From Flavobacterium sp. SLB02 (GTDB taxonomy: Bacteria; Bacteroidota; Bacteroidia; Flavobacteriales; Flavobacteriaceae): a stretch of 64,000 nucleotides of DNA. The stretch spans positions 3,699,186 to 3,763,185 of the forward strand of contig NZ_CP045928.1 of assembly GCF_009664855.1 (NCBI RefSeq). The letters run 5' to 3'. The notes beneath the pieces are model-generated. The model did no database searches. It saw only the letters and a program-made list of their open reading frames with translations, and had not been told where the DNA came from. The position numbers were made by a program, and so were the translations under genes. Positions 35,311 to 43,082 of this stretch are shown one piece after another. Numbering within the stretch: the first letter of the stretch is position 1; the number at the start of each line of letters is the position of its first letter.

Positions 35311-35406
35311 TTATATTTACAAACAGAACAAACCAATATTTGTAAGGACGGTTTGCAAATTCGCATTATCGGATTATATTATGGAAGTACAAAAAATCTA
35401 AAATAG

Positions 35407-35808
35407 ATGAACTCTTATTTTAATAAATTTCAGGGTGGAATATTCGTAGTTATCAAAATAGATAATAAATTATCTATTTATTATGGGGAAAATTCCTGGT
35501 GGCTTTTAGATGATTGGGAGCATAATATTTTAAAAAATACTTATTTACAGGAAATAGAATACTTAAAGATTGAATTTGAAAATATAAACAAAGCATATAA
35601 AACTGAGGGTGGTAATTTAGCTAAAGCCTCTTTTAATAATTATCTTCCGAGTTTATATATCGATTTTGACAATAAAGAGCTTTATAGTAACTATTCTGAT
35701 CAGCTAATAGAAAATAGAATTATTGAAGGATGGAAAGGTTTATTTATAGATAATCGAAATAAGTTTTTAGAATTAATTCCTAAAAAATGTAGATATTGGG
35801 AAATTTAA
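35407..35808 (+). CDS. Small cytoplasmic acidic protein, immunity-like
   Basis: A 133-residue protein without signal peptide. It opens FNKFQGGIFVVIKIDNKLSI and continues YYGENSWWLLDDWEHNI. It has many acidic and aromatic residues and ends in a basic tip (LIPKKCRYWEI). Size, acidity and location in a toxin-like island resemble immunity proteins of polymorphic toxin systems, but no family is recognised and no toxin gene precedes it here. It may be an orphan immunity gene left after loss of its toxin. It is very AT-rich, like its neighbours. Confidence 0.5.
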   Translation: MNSYFNKFQGGIFVVIKIDNKLSIYYGENSWWLLDDWEHNILKNTYLQEIEYLKIEFENINKAYKTEGGNLAKASFNNYLPSLYIDFDNKELYSNYSDQLIENRIIEGWKGLFIDNRNKFLELIPKKCRYWEI

Positions 35809-35864
35809 AAAGACCTAGATTCCCCGCTATATTTTTATTGGTCATTTTTAATACATAATATCGA

Positions 35865-36220
35865 TTAGAAATAGAAAACCTTATTTTGTGTATCAGAAGC
35901 CAAGCAAATCTTATGCAAATCATCCAATAACTCCATTTCCTGATCAGGTAAAAGCTGCAAGGCAATTTCAAGCAAAGTCACTACATTAATATCTGTATCT
36001 GATTCAAAAATAGCTAAACTTCGAGCTTCCTTATTCATTAAAACAATACTCGCTTTAAGAAGATCTAAAACTATTAAATTAAGCTCGTTATAACCGGAAA
36101 CCTTTAGCGGTACACTAAACGAATTATCACTGCTATTCTCTGATTTAGTTTGTCGAATTTATTGATTCTATTCATCGACTCTAAAAACTCCTTGACTTGT
36201 TTTGTATGTTGTGTTTCCAT
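35865..36220 (-). pseudogene. Frameshifted small gene of unknown function
   Basis: On the minus strand, ATG at 36220 begins METQHTKQVKEFLESMNRIN, then KFDKLNQ, and soon meets a stop. Shifting one base near 36150 opens TKSENSSDNSFSVPLKVSGY, then NELNLIVLDLLKASIVLMNK, and runs to a TAA at 35865-35867 after about 110 codons in total. Both halves have coding character and the second half is clearly helical (LLEIALQLLPDQEMELLDDL). One base change would restore an intact protein. A sequencing error cannot be excluded from the window alone. Confidence 0.6.
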
Positions 36221-36311
36221 GATTGGATTTTAATTGAATATTTATTTATTATCTCGATTTTCATCGAAACGAAACTACAAATAATAGATTATTTTTAGGT
36301 AATGGCATACA

Positions 36312-36331
36312 ATCGGTTGCATTCAACCGAT
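36312..36331. promoter_or_regulatory. Perfect hairpin ATCGGTTG-CATT-CAACCGAT
   Basis: 8-bp perfect arms with a 4-base loop, 90 bp upstream of the secreted protein at 36421 and 92 bp upstream of the frameshifted gene start. There is no T-run. It could be an operator or a short repeat. Confidence 0.4.
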
Positions 36332-36420
36332 ATACATGAATAGATTTACAACTTCACGTAAAGATTTTAAATTCAAAACAGTTACTTTTGATAAAGAAGT
36401 TCTAATCCATTTTCAAACCA

Positions 36421-36849
36421 ATGAAACTAATACTAACCACCTTACTTTTAATTTTCAACCTAACCCTATTCGCACAATCGAACAATTTCGCTGGCGATTA
36501 TACGCGTTCACTTGATGAAAAAGGAAAACATATCATAGAATATAAATTGACCTTAAATCAGGATGGAACATTTGAATTTCATTCGTATTCGAAAATGCAG
36601 GGCCGAACTCCACCGGAAGTCAATAAATTCGGAAAAGGAAAATGGAGCGCAAAAGACAATATGATTACTTTTTCTTCTAACAAAAAAGAAGATTTTGACG
36701 AGAAATACACTTTAGATTTTAATAATTCAACAGCAAGATTCATAACCAAAAACCCAAGAGATAAAAGCGACAAAATCGTGAAGACAAAACTTCAGTTTTT
36801 AGAATCAGGAATTGCCTGGATGGAAAGAATTGATGTTTTTAAAGAGTAA
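36421..36849 (+). CDS. Secreted protein with lipocalin-like character
   Basis: A 142-residue protein with signal peptide MKLILTTLLLIFNLTLFAQ. The mature part has a regular pattern of strands with TFEFHSYSKMQGRTPPEVNK and GKGKWSAKDNMITFSSNKKE, similar to small NlpE- or lipocalin-like beta-barrels that begin with a GDY or GTW turn (here FAGDYTRSLDEKG). The assignment is only structural and the function is unknown. It is a single gene with no recognisable operon partner, followed closely by a possible insertion-sequence scar. Confidence 0.55.
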   Translation: MKLILTTLLLIFNLTLFAQSNNFAGDYTRSLDEKGKHIIEYKLTLNQDGTFEFHSYSKMQGRTPPEVNKFGKGKWSAKDNMITFSSNKKEDFDEKYTLDFNNSTARFITKNPRDKSDKIVKTKLQFLESGIAWMERIDVFKE

Positions 36850-36897
36850 ACATTTCAATTTGTTATCATCACAATAAAATAAAGCCACAAGAAATTT

Positions 36898-36923
36898 TGA
36901 ACATGCCCCAAAAAGTTAGACAC
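36898..36923. mobile_element. Solitary IS3/IS150-like terminal inverted repeat (scar)
   Basis: TGAACATGCCCC followed by AAAAAGTTAGACAC closely matches the terminal repeats I know for the IS150 group of IS3 elements (TGnACTGnCCCC, then AAAAGTTAGACA). No transposase and no second end are seen nearby, so it is probably a remnant of an element that left or was deleted. Confidence 0.4.
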
Positions 36924-37021
36924 TATTTGCGGCTTTTTTTATAACCGGAAAAAATCAATCTTTGTGTAAACAGATTGCAAATCTCTATTATAGAACCAAA
37001 AACAATTTAAAAAACTCAAAT

Positions 37022-37504
37022 ATGCTTAAACTCTACAAACAAAAAGACAATCAGCTTTGGTACTGGGAAACTTGGGATAAAGACGAAAAAACTGCCATTG
37101 TACATTGGGGAGTCGTTGGAGAGCAAGGAGAAAATAAAGAAGTCAAAGGCGGATTATTTTCGAGTTTCAGAAAAAATGTTCAAAAAGAAATTGACCAGAA
37201 ACTAAAAGAAGGCTATACAGAGTTTGACCAGGATAAAGTCTCTTTTTTAGAAATCGAATATAGCATTGATGGTTTTGGAACCGAACAAGATCTTGCAAAA
37301 CGACATATACTTGAACAAAAAATGGATGAAGTTTTAGGCTGGACAGGACTTGGACATACCGATGGCGGAAGTATTGGCAGCGGAACTATGGAAGTTGGAT
37401 GTATGGTTGTTGACTTTGATATAGCCAAAAAAGTAATCGAAGAGCGCCTTAAAGGAACTGAATTTGGGAATTATTCAAGAATTTTTAAAATAGATCAGGA
37501 ATAA
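37022..37504 (+). CDS. WGR-like domain protein
   Basis: 160 residues from the ATG at 37022. The longer frame begins at a TTG and has unlikely residues. The first 45 residues show WGR features: LYKQKDNQLWYWETWDKDEK and IVHWGVVGEQGENKEVK. WGR domains bind nucleic acid ends or act in protein contacts, for example next to PARP domains. Here the domain is combined with a second alpha/beta part (VSFLEIEYSIDGFGTEQDLA and HILEQKMDEVLGWTGLGHTD) that I do not recognise. The start is well separated from its neighbours. No PARP partner lies nearby. Confidence 0.6.
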   Translation: MLKLYKQKDNQLWYWETWDKDEKTAIVHWGVVGEQGENKEVKGGLFSSFRKNVQKEIDQKLKEGYTEFDQDKVSFLEIEYSIDGFGTEQDLAKRHILEQKMDEVLGWTGLGHTDGGSIGSGTMEVGCMVVDFDIAKKVIEERLKGTEFGNYSRIFKIDQE

Positions 37505-37558
37505 AATATTCAATTAAATTGAGTTTCTTATAATTGTTCTGCAGTATTAAATAAAACC

Positions 37559-38635
37559 ATGATACAACCCCAAACCGAAACCCTAAAACCAAAACAACAT
37601 TTTGAAATCCTCGACGGATTAAGAGGAATAGCCGCTGTGTCCATTGTTATTTTTCATTTTATGGAAATCGTTCATCCGCCCAGCGAAAATTTTATTGCGC
37701 ATGGATTTTTAGCCGTTGACTTTTTCTTTTGCCTTTCCGGATTTGTTATTGCCTACGCCTATCATGACCGCATTGGCAAAATGAAACTTACCGACTTTTT
37801 CAAATTAAGATTAATCAGATTACATCCTTTAGTTCTCTTTGGTTCTGTATTGGGTTTGTTGGCTTTTCTTTTTGATCCTTTTGGCGGTCATCCTGAAGCT
37901 TACCAAACCGGTAAAATCATTTTGATAATTCTGGCATCCGTTTTTCTGATTCCTTTACCCATAATGGCTGATCGTTATTTTAACCTGTTTGGTTTAAATG
38001 CGCCAGGGTGGTCATTATTTTGGGAATATGTGGCCAATATTTTTTATGCGCTTTTCCTTTATAAACTAAGCCGACGTTCTCTATTTGTATTAACCATTTT
38101 GGCTGCAGCAGGAATTTGTCTGGTCAGTCAACGTGCGGGAGGTTCCTTAATGGGCGGATGGAGCGGAGAAACCTTTTGGGATGGCCTTGGTCGTATTTCA
38201 TTTTCGTTTTTAGCAGGAATGCTCATTTACCGCTCCAATTGGATCATTAAATCAAAACTGGGCTTTATTGCTTTATCAGTATTACTGCTTTTGGCCTTCG
38301 TATTTCCTTTTTCAGATTTCAATTGGCTTACAGAACCTATGGTGGTTTTATTTTATTTCCCGTTATTGATCGTATTGGGAGCCGGAGCAACTTTGGCACC
38401 GGGATTCAAGAAAACATGTCTATTCTTTGGCCAAATATCTTATCCGTTGTACATGACACATTACGCCGCCATGTGGATATTTGCAAATTATTATACTAAG
38501 TATAAACCAGATACAACTCAACTGACTTTTGTTGTTATTATCGGCACAATTCTTCTTGTGGGAATCGCCTATTTAACGATGAATTTTTATGATACTCCTA
38601 TTCGAAAATATTTGACGGAAAGAAGGAAAAAATAA
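37559..38635 (+). CDS. Acyltransferase 3 family membrane protein
   Basis: A 358-residue integral membrane protein with about ten hydrophobic segments and the family opening LDGLRGIAAVSIVIFHFMEI, including the conserved Arg of LRG and His of FHF. It has WSLFWEYVANIFYALFL in the middle and SYPLYMTHYAAMWIFANYYT near the end. Members transfer acetyl or other acyl groups from the cytoplasm to sugars of exopolysaccharides, O-antigens or small molecules. The substrate cannot be read from the sequence and no sugar-biosynthesis genes are adjacent. The gene stands between the WGR-like gene and a palindromic repeat. Confidence 0.92.
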   Translation: MIQPQTETLKPKQHFEILDGLRGIAAVSIVIFHFMEIVHPPSENFIAHGFLAVDFFFCLSGFVIAYAYHDRIGKMKLTDFFKLRLIRLHPLVLFGSVLGLLAFLFDPFGGHPEAYQTGKIILIILASVFLIPLPIMADRYFNLFGLNAPGWSLFWEYVANIFYALFLYKLSRRSLFVLTILAAAGICLVSQRAGGSLMGGWSGETFWDGLGRISFSFLAGMLIYRSNWIIKSKLGFIALSVLLLLAFVFPFSDFNWLTEPMVVLFYFPLLIVLGAGATLAPGFKKTCLFFGQISYPLYMTHYAAMWIFANYYTKYKPDTTQLTFVVIIGTILLVGIAYLTMNFYDTPIRKYLTERRKK

Positions 38636-38698
38636 TCGCACAAAGGCGCAGAGTCGCAAAGTTTTTTATTTAAGGCCACTGATTAAAATGATTTTTTT

Positions 38699-38826
38699 GT
38701 TTCACGCAGATTAAAAAAGATTTAAGCTGATGATCGCAGATTTATAATCAAAATTAAATCTGCCTTAATCTGCATAATCTGCGTGAAACAAAAACTTTGC
38801 ACCTTTGCTCCCGATAGCTATCGGGA
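38699..38826. repeat. CACGCAGATT-type palindromic element plus TCCCGATAGCTATCGGGA
   Basis: Perfect 14-bp arms GTTTCACGCAGATT (38699-38712) and AATCTGCGTGAAAC (38776-38789) enclose further partial pairings (GCAGATTTATAATC with AAATCTGC). Twenty bases later is a copy of the 18-bp palindrome TCCCGATAGCTATCGGGA (38809-38826). A related element follows topB at 41254. The whole 38636-38931 spacer is repeat-like and has no gene. Confidence 0.75.
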
Positions 38827-38931
38827 CTGCGCGATTAAATAAAAACAACCTTTGTCCCTTTGTTCCTAATAACCTTTGCTCCTTTCTTATAAAAAATCGC
38901 TAATTTCGCCTTATAAATAAGAAGGAGAAAA

Positions 38932-41241
38932 ATGAAGGTATGTATTGCTGAAAAACCAAGTGTAGCACGAGAAATCGCATCCGTTTTGGGAGCCAATACC
39001 AAGCACGATGGATATTTTGAAGGAAACGGTTATGCCGTGACCTACACTTTTGGGCATTTATGTACTTTAAAAGAACCCAACGACTATAAACCGCACTGGA
39101 AAAGCTGGGATTTAAACAACCTACCCATGCTTCCGGAGAAATTCGAAACCAAAGTCGTTCAGAATTCAGGTATCGAAAAGCAATTTAGAATTGTAAAAAG
39201 CCTGTTCGAAAAAGCCGAAGTGGTCATCAACTGCGGGGATGCCGGGCAAGAAGGAGAACTAATTCAGCGTTGGGTAATGAACGAAGCCAATTACAAAGGT
39301 GAAGTACAGCGTTTATGGATTTCGTCCTTAACAACCGAAGCGATAAAAGAAGGTTTCGAAAACTTAAAACCCTCTGAAAACTACGATAATTTATTCTACG
39401 CCGGATTTTCAAGAGCGATTGGCGACTGGTTATTGGGTATGAATGCTACACGTTTATACACCGTAAAACATGGCGGTTACAAACAAGTATTGTCTATTGG
39501 CCGCGTGCAAACGCCAACATTGGCAATGGTTGTTGATCGCTGGAAAGAAATCGAAAACTTTAAACCTCAACCCTATTGGGAATTACAGACGTTATACAGA
39601 GAAACCCTTTTTAGTTATGAAGAAGGCCGTTTCCTGAAAAAAGAAGACGGGGAACTTCTCGCCAATAAAGTCAAAGAAAGTGAATTCGAAATTGTTTCTG
39701 TGGATAAAAAGAACGGAAACGAATATGCACCAAAACTATTTGACTTAACGGGTTTACAGGTGTATTGCAATACCAAGTTTGGATTTTCGGCAGATGAAAC
39801 GCTAAAAATTGTACAGACTTTGTACGAGCAAAAAGTAGTGACGTATCCCAGAGTTGATACCACATTTTTACCCAATGATATTTACCCTAAAGTACCGGGA
39901 ATTCTGCAAAAATTATCTAAATATGCCGAATTAACCCAACCTCTTTTAGGCAAGAAAATAAAAAAATCGCCTAAGGTTTTCAACGATAAAAAAGTTACAG
40001 ATCACCACGCTATTATTCCAACGGGAATAGAAAGCAATTTGCAATTCAATCAGCAGCAAGTTTACGACATTATTACAAGACGTTTTATTGCTGTATTTTA
40101 TGATGATTGTCTGGTGGCCAATACCACAGTAATAGGAAAAGCAGCCGAGGTAATGTTTAAAACTACTGGAAAAGTGATCTTAAAAAAAGGTTTCCGTGTT
40201 GTTTTTGAAGATCCGAACGCCAAAGAAAAAGAAGCTGATTTATTACCCAATTTTGTTGTGGGCGAAAAAGGTCCGCACGAACCATCGTTTTTAGAAAAAG
40301 AGACCAAACCACCCAATCAGTTTACAGAGGCAACTTTACTTCGTGCTATGGAAACCGCAGGGAAGCAAGTCGATGATGAAGATTTACGAGAATTGATGAA
40401 AGAAAACGGTATTGGTCGTCCCTCTACGCGAGCGAATATTATCGAAACGCTATTCAAACGTCAGTACATTGTTCGAAACAAAAAACAGGTTTTACCAACT
40501 CCTACGGGAATTCAGCTTATTGACACGATTCAGAATGAATTGATCAAATCGGCTGAGCTTACGGGTTCCTGGGAGAAACAATTGAAAGATATCGAAAAAG
40601 GTACTTTTACCGCCGGAGCATTCATCAAAAACATGAAGCGAATGGTCGAGGCTTTGGTTACCGAAGTAAGAAGCGAAACCCGACACGCCAATATCTCGCA
40701 TGCAACCGCCACTCAGAAAGAAGTGGTAAAAGTCGAGAAAAAGAAAGCCGCGGGAATCCTGGCAGAAACCTGTCCGAAATGCCAGAAAGCTACTTTAATA
40801 AAAGGAAAATCGGCTTACGGATGTGGAAATTATAAGGCAGGCTGTGATTTTCTATTGCCAAATGTTTTTGCAGAGAAAAAAATATCCGAAAATCAATATT
40901 TAAGATTGGTTCAAAAAGGATCGACTGTAAACATAAAAGGCTTTAAAACCGAAGAAGGAACCGTAGAAGGTTTGATTCGTTTTGAAGAAAATTACAAACT
41001 AAAATTAGAAGTCAAGAAAACAGCTCCTAAACCGAAACCAGCCGCAGCAGCTGATTCTGATGCTCTGACTTGCCCGAAATGCAAAAAAGGAACCATCATG
41101 AAAGGAAAAACTGCTTATGGTTGTGGCGATTATAAATTGGGGTGCGATTTTAAAGTGACTTTTGATGATGTAAGGGCCAAATTAAAAGATCAAAAACCCA
41201 CAAAAGAATTGGTTTATTCTATTTTGCAAGAAAGCGTCTAA
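38932..41241 (+). CDS. topB: DNA topoisomerase III (type IA) with two zinc ribbons
   Basis: A 769-residue topoisomerase that cuts one DNA strand through a tyrosine and passes another, used in decatenation and recombination. A Toprim domain (about 1-140, MKVCIAEKPSVAREIASVLG with CGDAGQEGELI) precedes the active site Tyr305 in VVTYPRVDTTFLPND. The gate domains follow, with NGIGRPSTRANIIETLF. Two C-terminal zinc ribbons begin at Cys614 (CPKCQKATLIKGKSAYGCGN) and Cys714 (CPKCKKGTIMKGKTAYGCGD), both with four Cys. The start is the ATG in MKVCIAEK. Palindromic elements lie directly on both sides of the gene. Confidence 0.95.
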   Translation: MKVCIAEKPSVAREIASVLGANTKHDGYFEGNGYAVTYTFGHLCTLKEPNDYKPHWKSWDLNNLPMLPEKFETKVVQNSGIEKQFRIVKSLFEKAEVVINCGDAGQEGELIQRWVMNEANYKGEVQRLWISSLTTEAIKEGFENLKPSENYDNLFYAGFSRAIGDWLLGMNATRLYTVKHGGYKQVLSIGRVQTPTLAMVVDRWKEIENFKPQPYWELQTLYRETLFSYEEGRFLKKEDGELLANKVKESEFEIVSVDKKNGNEYAPKLFDLTGLQVYCNTKFGFSADETLKIVQTLYEQKVVTYPRVDTTFLPNDIYPKVPGILQKLSKYAELTQPLLGKKIKKSPKVFNDKKVTDHHAIIPTGIESNLQFNQQQVYDIITRRFIAVFYDDCLVANTTVIGKAAEVMFKTTGKVILKKGFRVVFEDPNAKEKEADLLPNFVVGEKGPHEPSFLEKETKPPNQFTEATLLRAMETAGKQVDDEDLRELMKENGIGRPSTRANIIETLFKRQYIVRNKKQVLPTPTGIQLIDTIQNELIKSAELTGSWEKQLKDIEKGTFTAGAFIKNMKRMVEALVTEVRSETRHANISHATATQKEVVKVEKKKAAGILAETCPKCQKATLIKGKSAYGCGNYKAGCDFLLPNVFAEKKISENQYLRLVQKGSTVNIKGFKTEEGTVEGLIRFEENYKLKLEVKKTAPKPKPAAAADSDALTCPKCKKGTIMKGKTAYGCGDYKLGCDFKVTFDDVRAKLKDQKPTKELVYSILQESV

Positions 41242-41253
41242 AATAGATTTCTT

Positions 41254-41490
41254 GCCACAGATTAAAGGATTAAAATGATTTTTTTTCACCACGAATTTCA
41301 CGAATCTTCATGAATTATTTTTCACGCAGATTGTGCAAATTAAGGCAGATTTAATTTTGATTGAGATCAAAAAATCTGCTTAAATCTTTTTAAATCTGCG
41401 TGAAAAAAAAATCATTTTAATCCTTTAATCTGTGGCATTTTTACATTCTAATACACAAATCAATTCGTGTAAATTCGTGAGATTCGTGGC
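41254..41490. repeat. Nested palindromes after topB with perfect 33-bp arms
   Basis: Left arm 41254-41286 and right arm 41404-41436 are exact inverted copies over 33 bp (ending GATTAAAGGATTAAAATGAT and its complement). Inside lie TTCACGCAGATT (41321-41332) and AATCTGCGTGAA (41393-41404), as in the element at 38699. A second palindrome overlaps it: CCACGAATTTCACGAATC (41289-41306) with AATTCGTGAGATTCGTGG (41472-41489). The 302-bp spacer is almost entirely made of these elements and has no gene. Confidence 0.85.
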
Positions 41491-41543
41491 AAACTTTTTT
41501 TTTAATATCTTAGCTTTTCAATTTAACATCAAAAAACCAAAAT

Positions 41544-42020
41544 ATGTTTCAGAAAATTACTCTTTCAATGCTTTTAGTTGCCGTTGTTTCTTGCCAGAAA
41601 AAAGAATCTGTAGAAAAAGATAAAATCAAAATTGCAGACTGGCTTATCGGGAACTGGAAAAATACATCTCCAGACGGTACTTTAACCGAAAACTGGACCA
41701 AACTAAACGACAGTACTTTTAGTGGAGCCTCTTATTTCATTAAAGGAAAAGACACCCTACATTTCGAAAGCATCGTCCTGGCTCAAAAAGGAGAAACCTT
41801 AACGTATTTTGCTACTGTAAAAGGTCAGAATGATGATAAATCAGTTGCATTTCCTTCAACTGCAGAATCTGATAAACAACTGGTTTTCGAAAATCCAAAA
41901 CACGATTATCCTCAAAAAATTACTTATACAATAGGTGCAAATAATACTATAACAGCGGAAGCTACCGGAAATTTACAAGGAAAAGTGACTACGGAGAGGT
42001 TTATTATGGTGAAGAAGTAA
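41544..42020 (+). CDS. DUF6265 family lipoprotein
   Basis: A 158-residue protein with a lipoprotein signal (lipobox VVSC, Cys17). The mature domain opens WLIGNWKNTSPDGTLTENWT and continues FSGASYFIKGKDTLHFESIV, then FENPKHDYPQKITYTIG, the layout of the DUF6265 family. That family is a small lipocalin-like beta-barrel of unknown function. It is a single gene, 40 bp ahead of an unrelated lipoprotein in the same direction. The family match is good and the function is unknown. Confidence 0.8.
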   Translation: MFQKITLSMLLVAVVSCQKKESVEKDKIKIADWLIGNWKNTSPDGTLTENWTKLNDSTFSGASYFIKGKDTLHFESIVLAQKGETLTYFATVKGQNDDKSVAFPSTAESDKQLVFENPKHDYPQKITYTIGANNTITAEATGNLQGKVTTERFIMVKK

Positions 42021-42060
42021 AATGACAAAGAAACATCATAAATGGGAAAATCATGACTAA

Positions 42061-42540
42061 ATGAAAAAAGGTTTCATTATAATTCTTGTCTCAATTTTAC
42101 TATTTAGTTGCAGTGATAAAACTCAAAATACAATCCAGAACATTTGGGAAGATTACTCATTTAACACAACAATCTCAAATAGTACTCAAATTATTATTAA
42201 ATCTTACGATTCAACATTAGCAAATAAAAGAGTTAATGTCGAGGCTTATATTCCATCGAAAATATATAGGGCCAGAACAAAAAAACAACTTGAAGAATTT
42301 GACAAAATATTTCTAAATACTGAAAAAACAGATTATTGTTGTTGTCCAAAGAACTCTTATTCTATTCACTTTCTAAACAAAAAAGAAGAGCTTGACTATT
42401 TTTATGTTGATACAATTGAATTTAAAAACAAGGTAAGAATCTGCGAAAAGAGTTATCAATTTTCTTACATTATCAATAAACAAAATTGGAAAGATTATCT
42501 TAATGAATTAGAAAAGAATAATCAAAATGACCGAAACTGA
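42061..42540 (+). CDS. Lipoprotein of unknown function
   Basis: A 159-residue protein with lipoprotein signal (MKKGFIIILVSILLFSCSDK, lipobox LFSC). It has a triple-Cys motif TDYCCCPKNSYS in the middle, unusual in a small lipoprotein and possibly a metal or disulfide site, and YVDTIEFKNKVRICEKSYQF later. No family is recognised. Its last 14 bp overlap the start of the next gene, so the two are translationally coupled. Base composition is more AT-rich than the flanking DUF6265 and MFS genes. Confidence 0.6.
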   Translation: MKKGFIIILVSILLFSCSDKTQNTIQNIWEDYSFNTTISNSTQIIIKSYDSTLANKRVNVEAYIPSKIYRARTKKQLEEFDKIFLNTEKTDYCCCPKNSYSIHFLNKKEELDYFYVDTIEFKNKVRICEKSYQFSYIINKQNWKDYLNELEKNNQNDRN

Positions 42541-43048
42541 AATCAAAGAAAAAATATTAGAAATCTTTAAGGAAGAACGACAAAGACCAGATTTAGCATT
42601 TGAGGAATCTCATTTTTTAGATTTCCTGACATTTCCTGCACACTCGAAGAATAATATTAAAAACTCTTTCAAAGGAGTAAAAAGGTATAATAAATTCATG
42701 GACAGACTGGAATTAGAGTTTTCAATTTGTTTTACTTTTCCTGATCTTGATAAAACTTATAGTATTGATAAGATTACAAAAAAAGTAATTGAAAGAATTG
42801 GAAAAAGACGAGGAAATGTAATGATCATAAAACAGCGTACTAACCAGAAAGAGACTTACTACATAGAGATCTTTCTAATAGCTTTACTTATTATAGTTTA
42901 TGCTTTTTGGGGAATAACCTTAATTTCAGTAATTCTGACTTTAGTCTTTTGTTTTGCCATTTACTGGATATTAAACAGTAAGATAAATAGTAAAAGGCAT
43001 GACCAAAAATTAAAAGTAAAAATAATGAATCAACAAAAAGATTCTTAA
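42527..43048 (+). CDS. Membrane protein of unknown function
   Basis: A 173-residue protein with an N-terminal charged soluble part (TETEIKEKILEIFKEERQRP, then HFLDFLTFPAHSKNNIKNSF). Two hydrophobic segments near the C-terminus (about 114-130 and 132-149, FLIALLIIVYAFWGITLISV and LVFCFAIYWIL) form a membrane hairpin, and a Lys-rich tail follows. The start overlaps the preceding lipoprotein gene by 14 bp. No family is recognised. The pair could be an inner-membrane and an outer-membrane component of one unit, but this is only inference from coupling. Confidence 0.55.
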   Translation: MTETEIKEKILEIFKEERQRPDLAFEESHFLDFLTFPAHSKNNIKNSFKGVKRYNKFMDRLELEFSICFTFPDLDKTYSIDKITKKVIERIGKRRGNVMIIKQRTNQKETYYIEIFLIALLIIVYAFWGITLISVILTLVFCFAIYWILNSKINSKRHDQKLKVKIMNQQKDS

Positions 43049-43082
43049 AAAATTTCAGAACCTCAGCACCTTCCCAAAAAAC

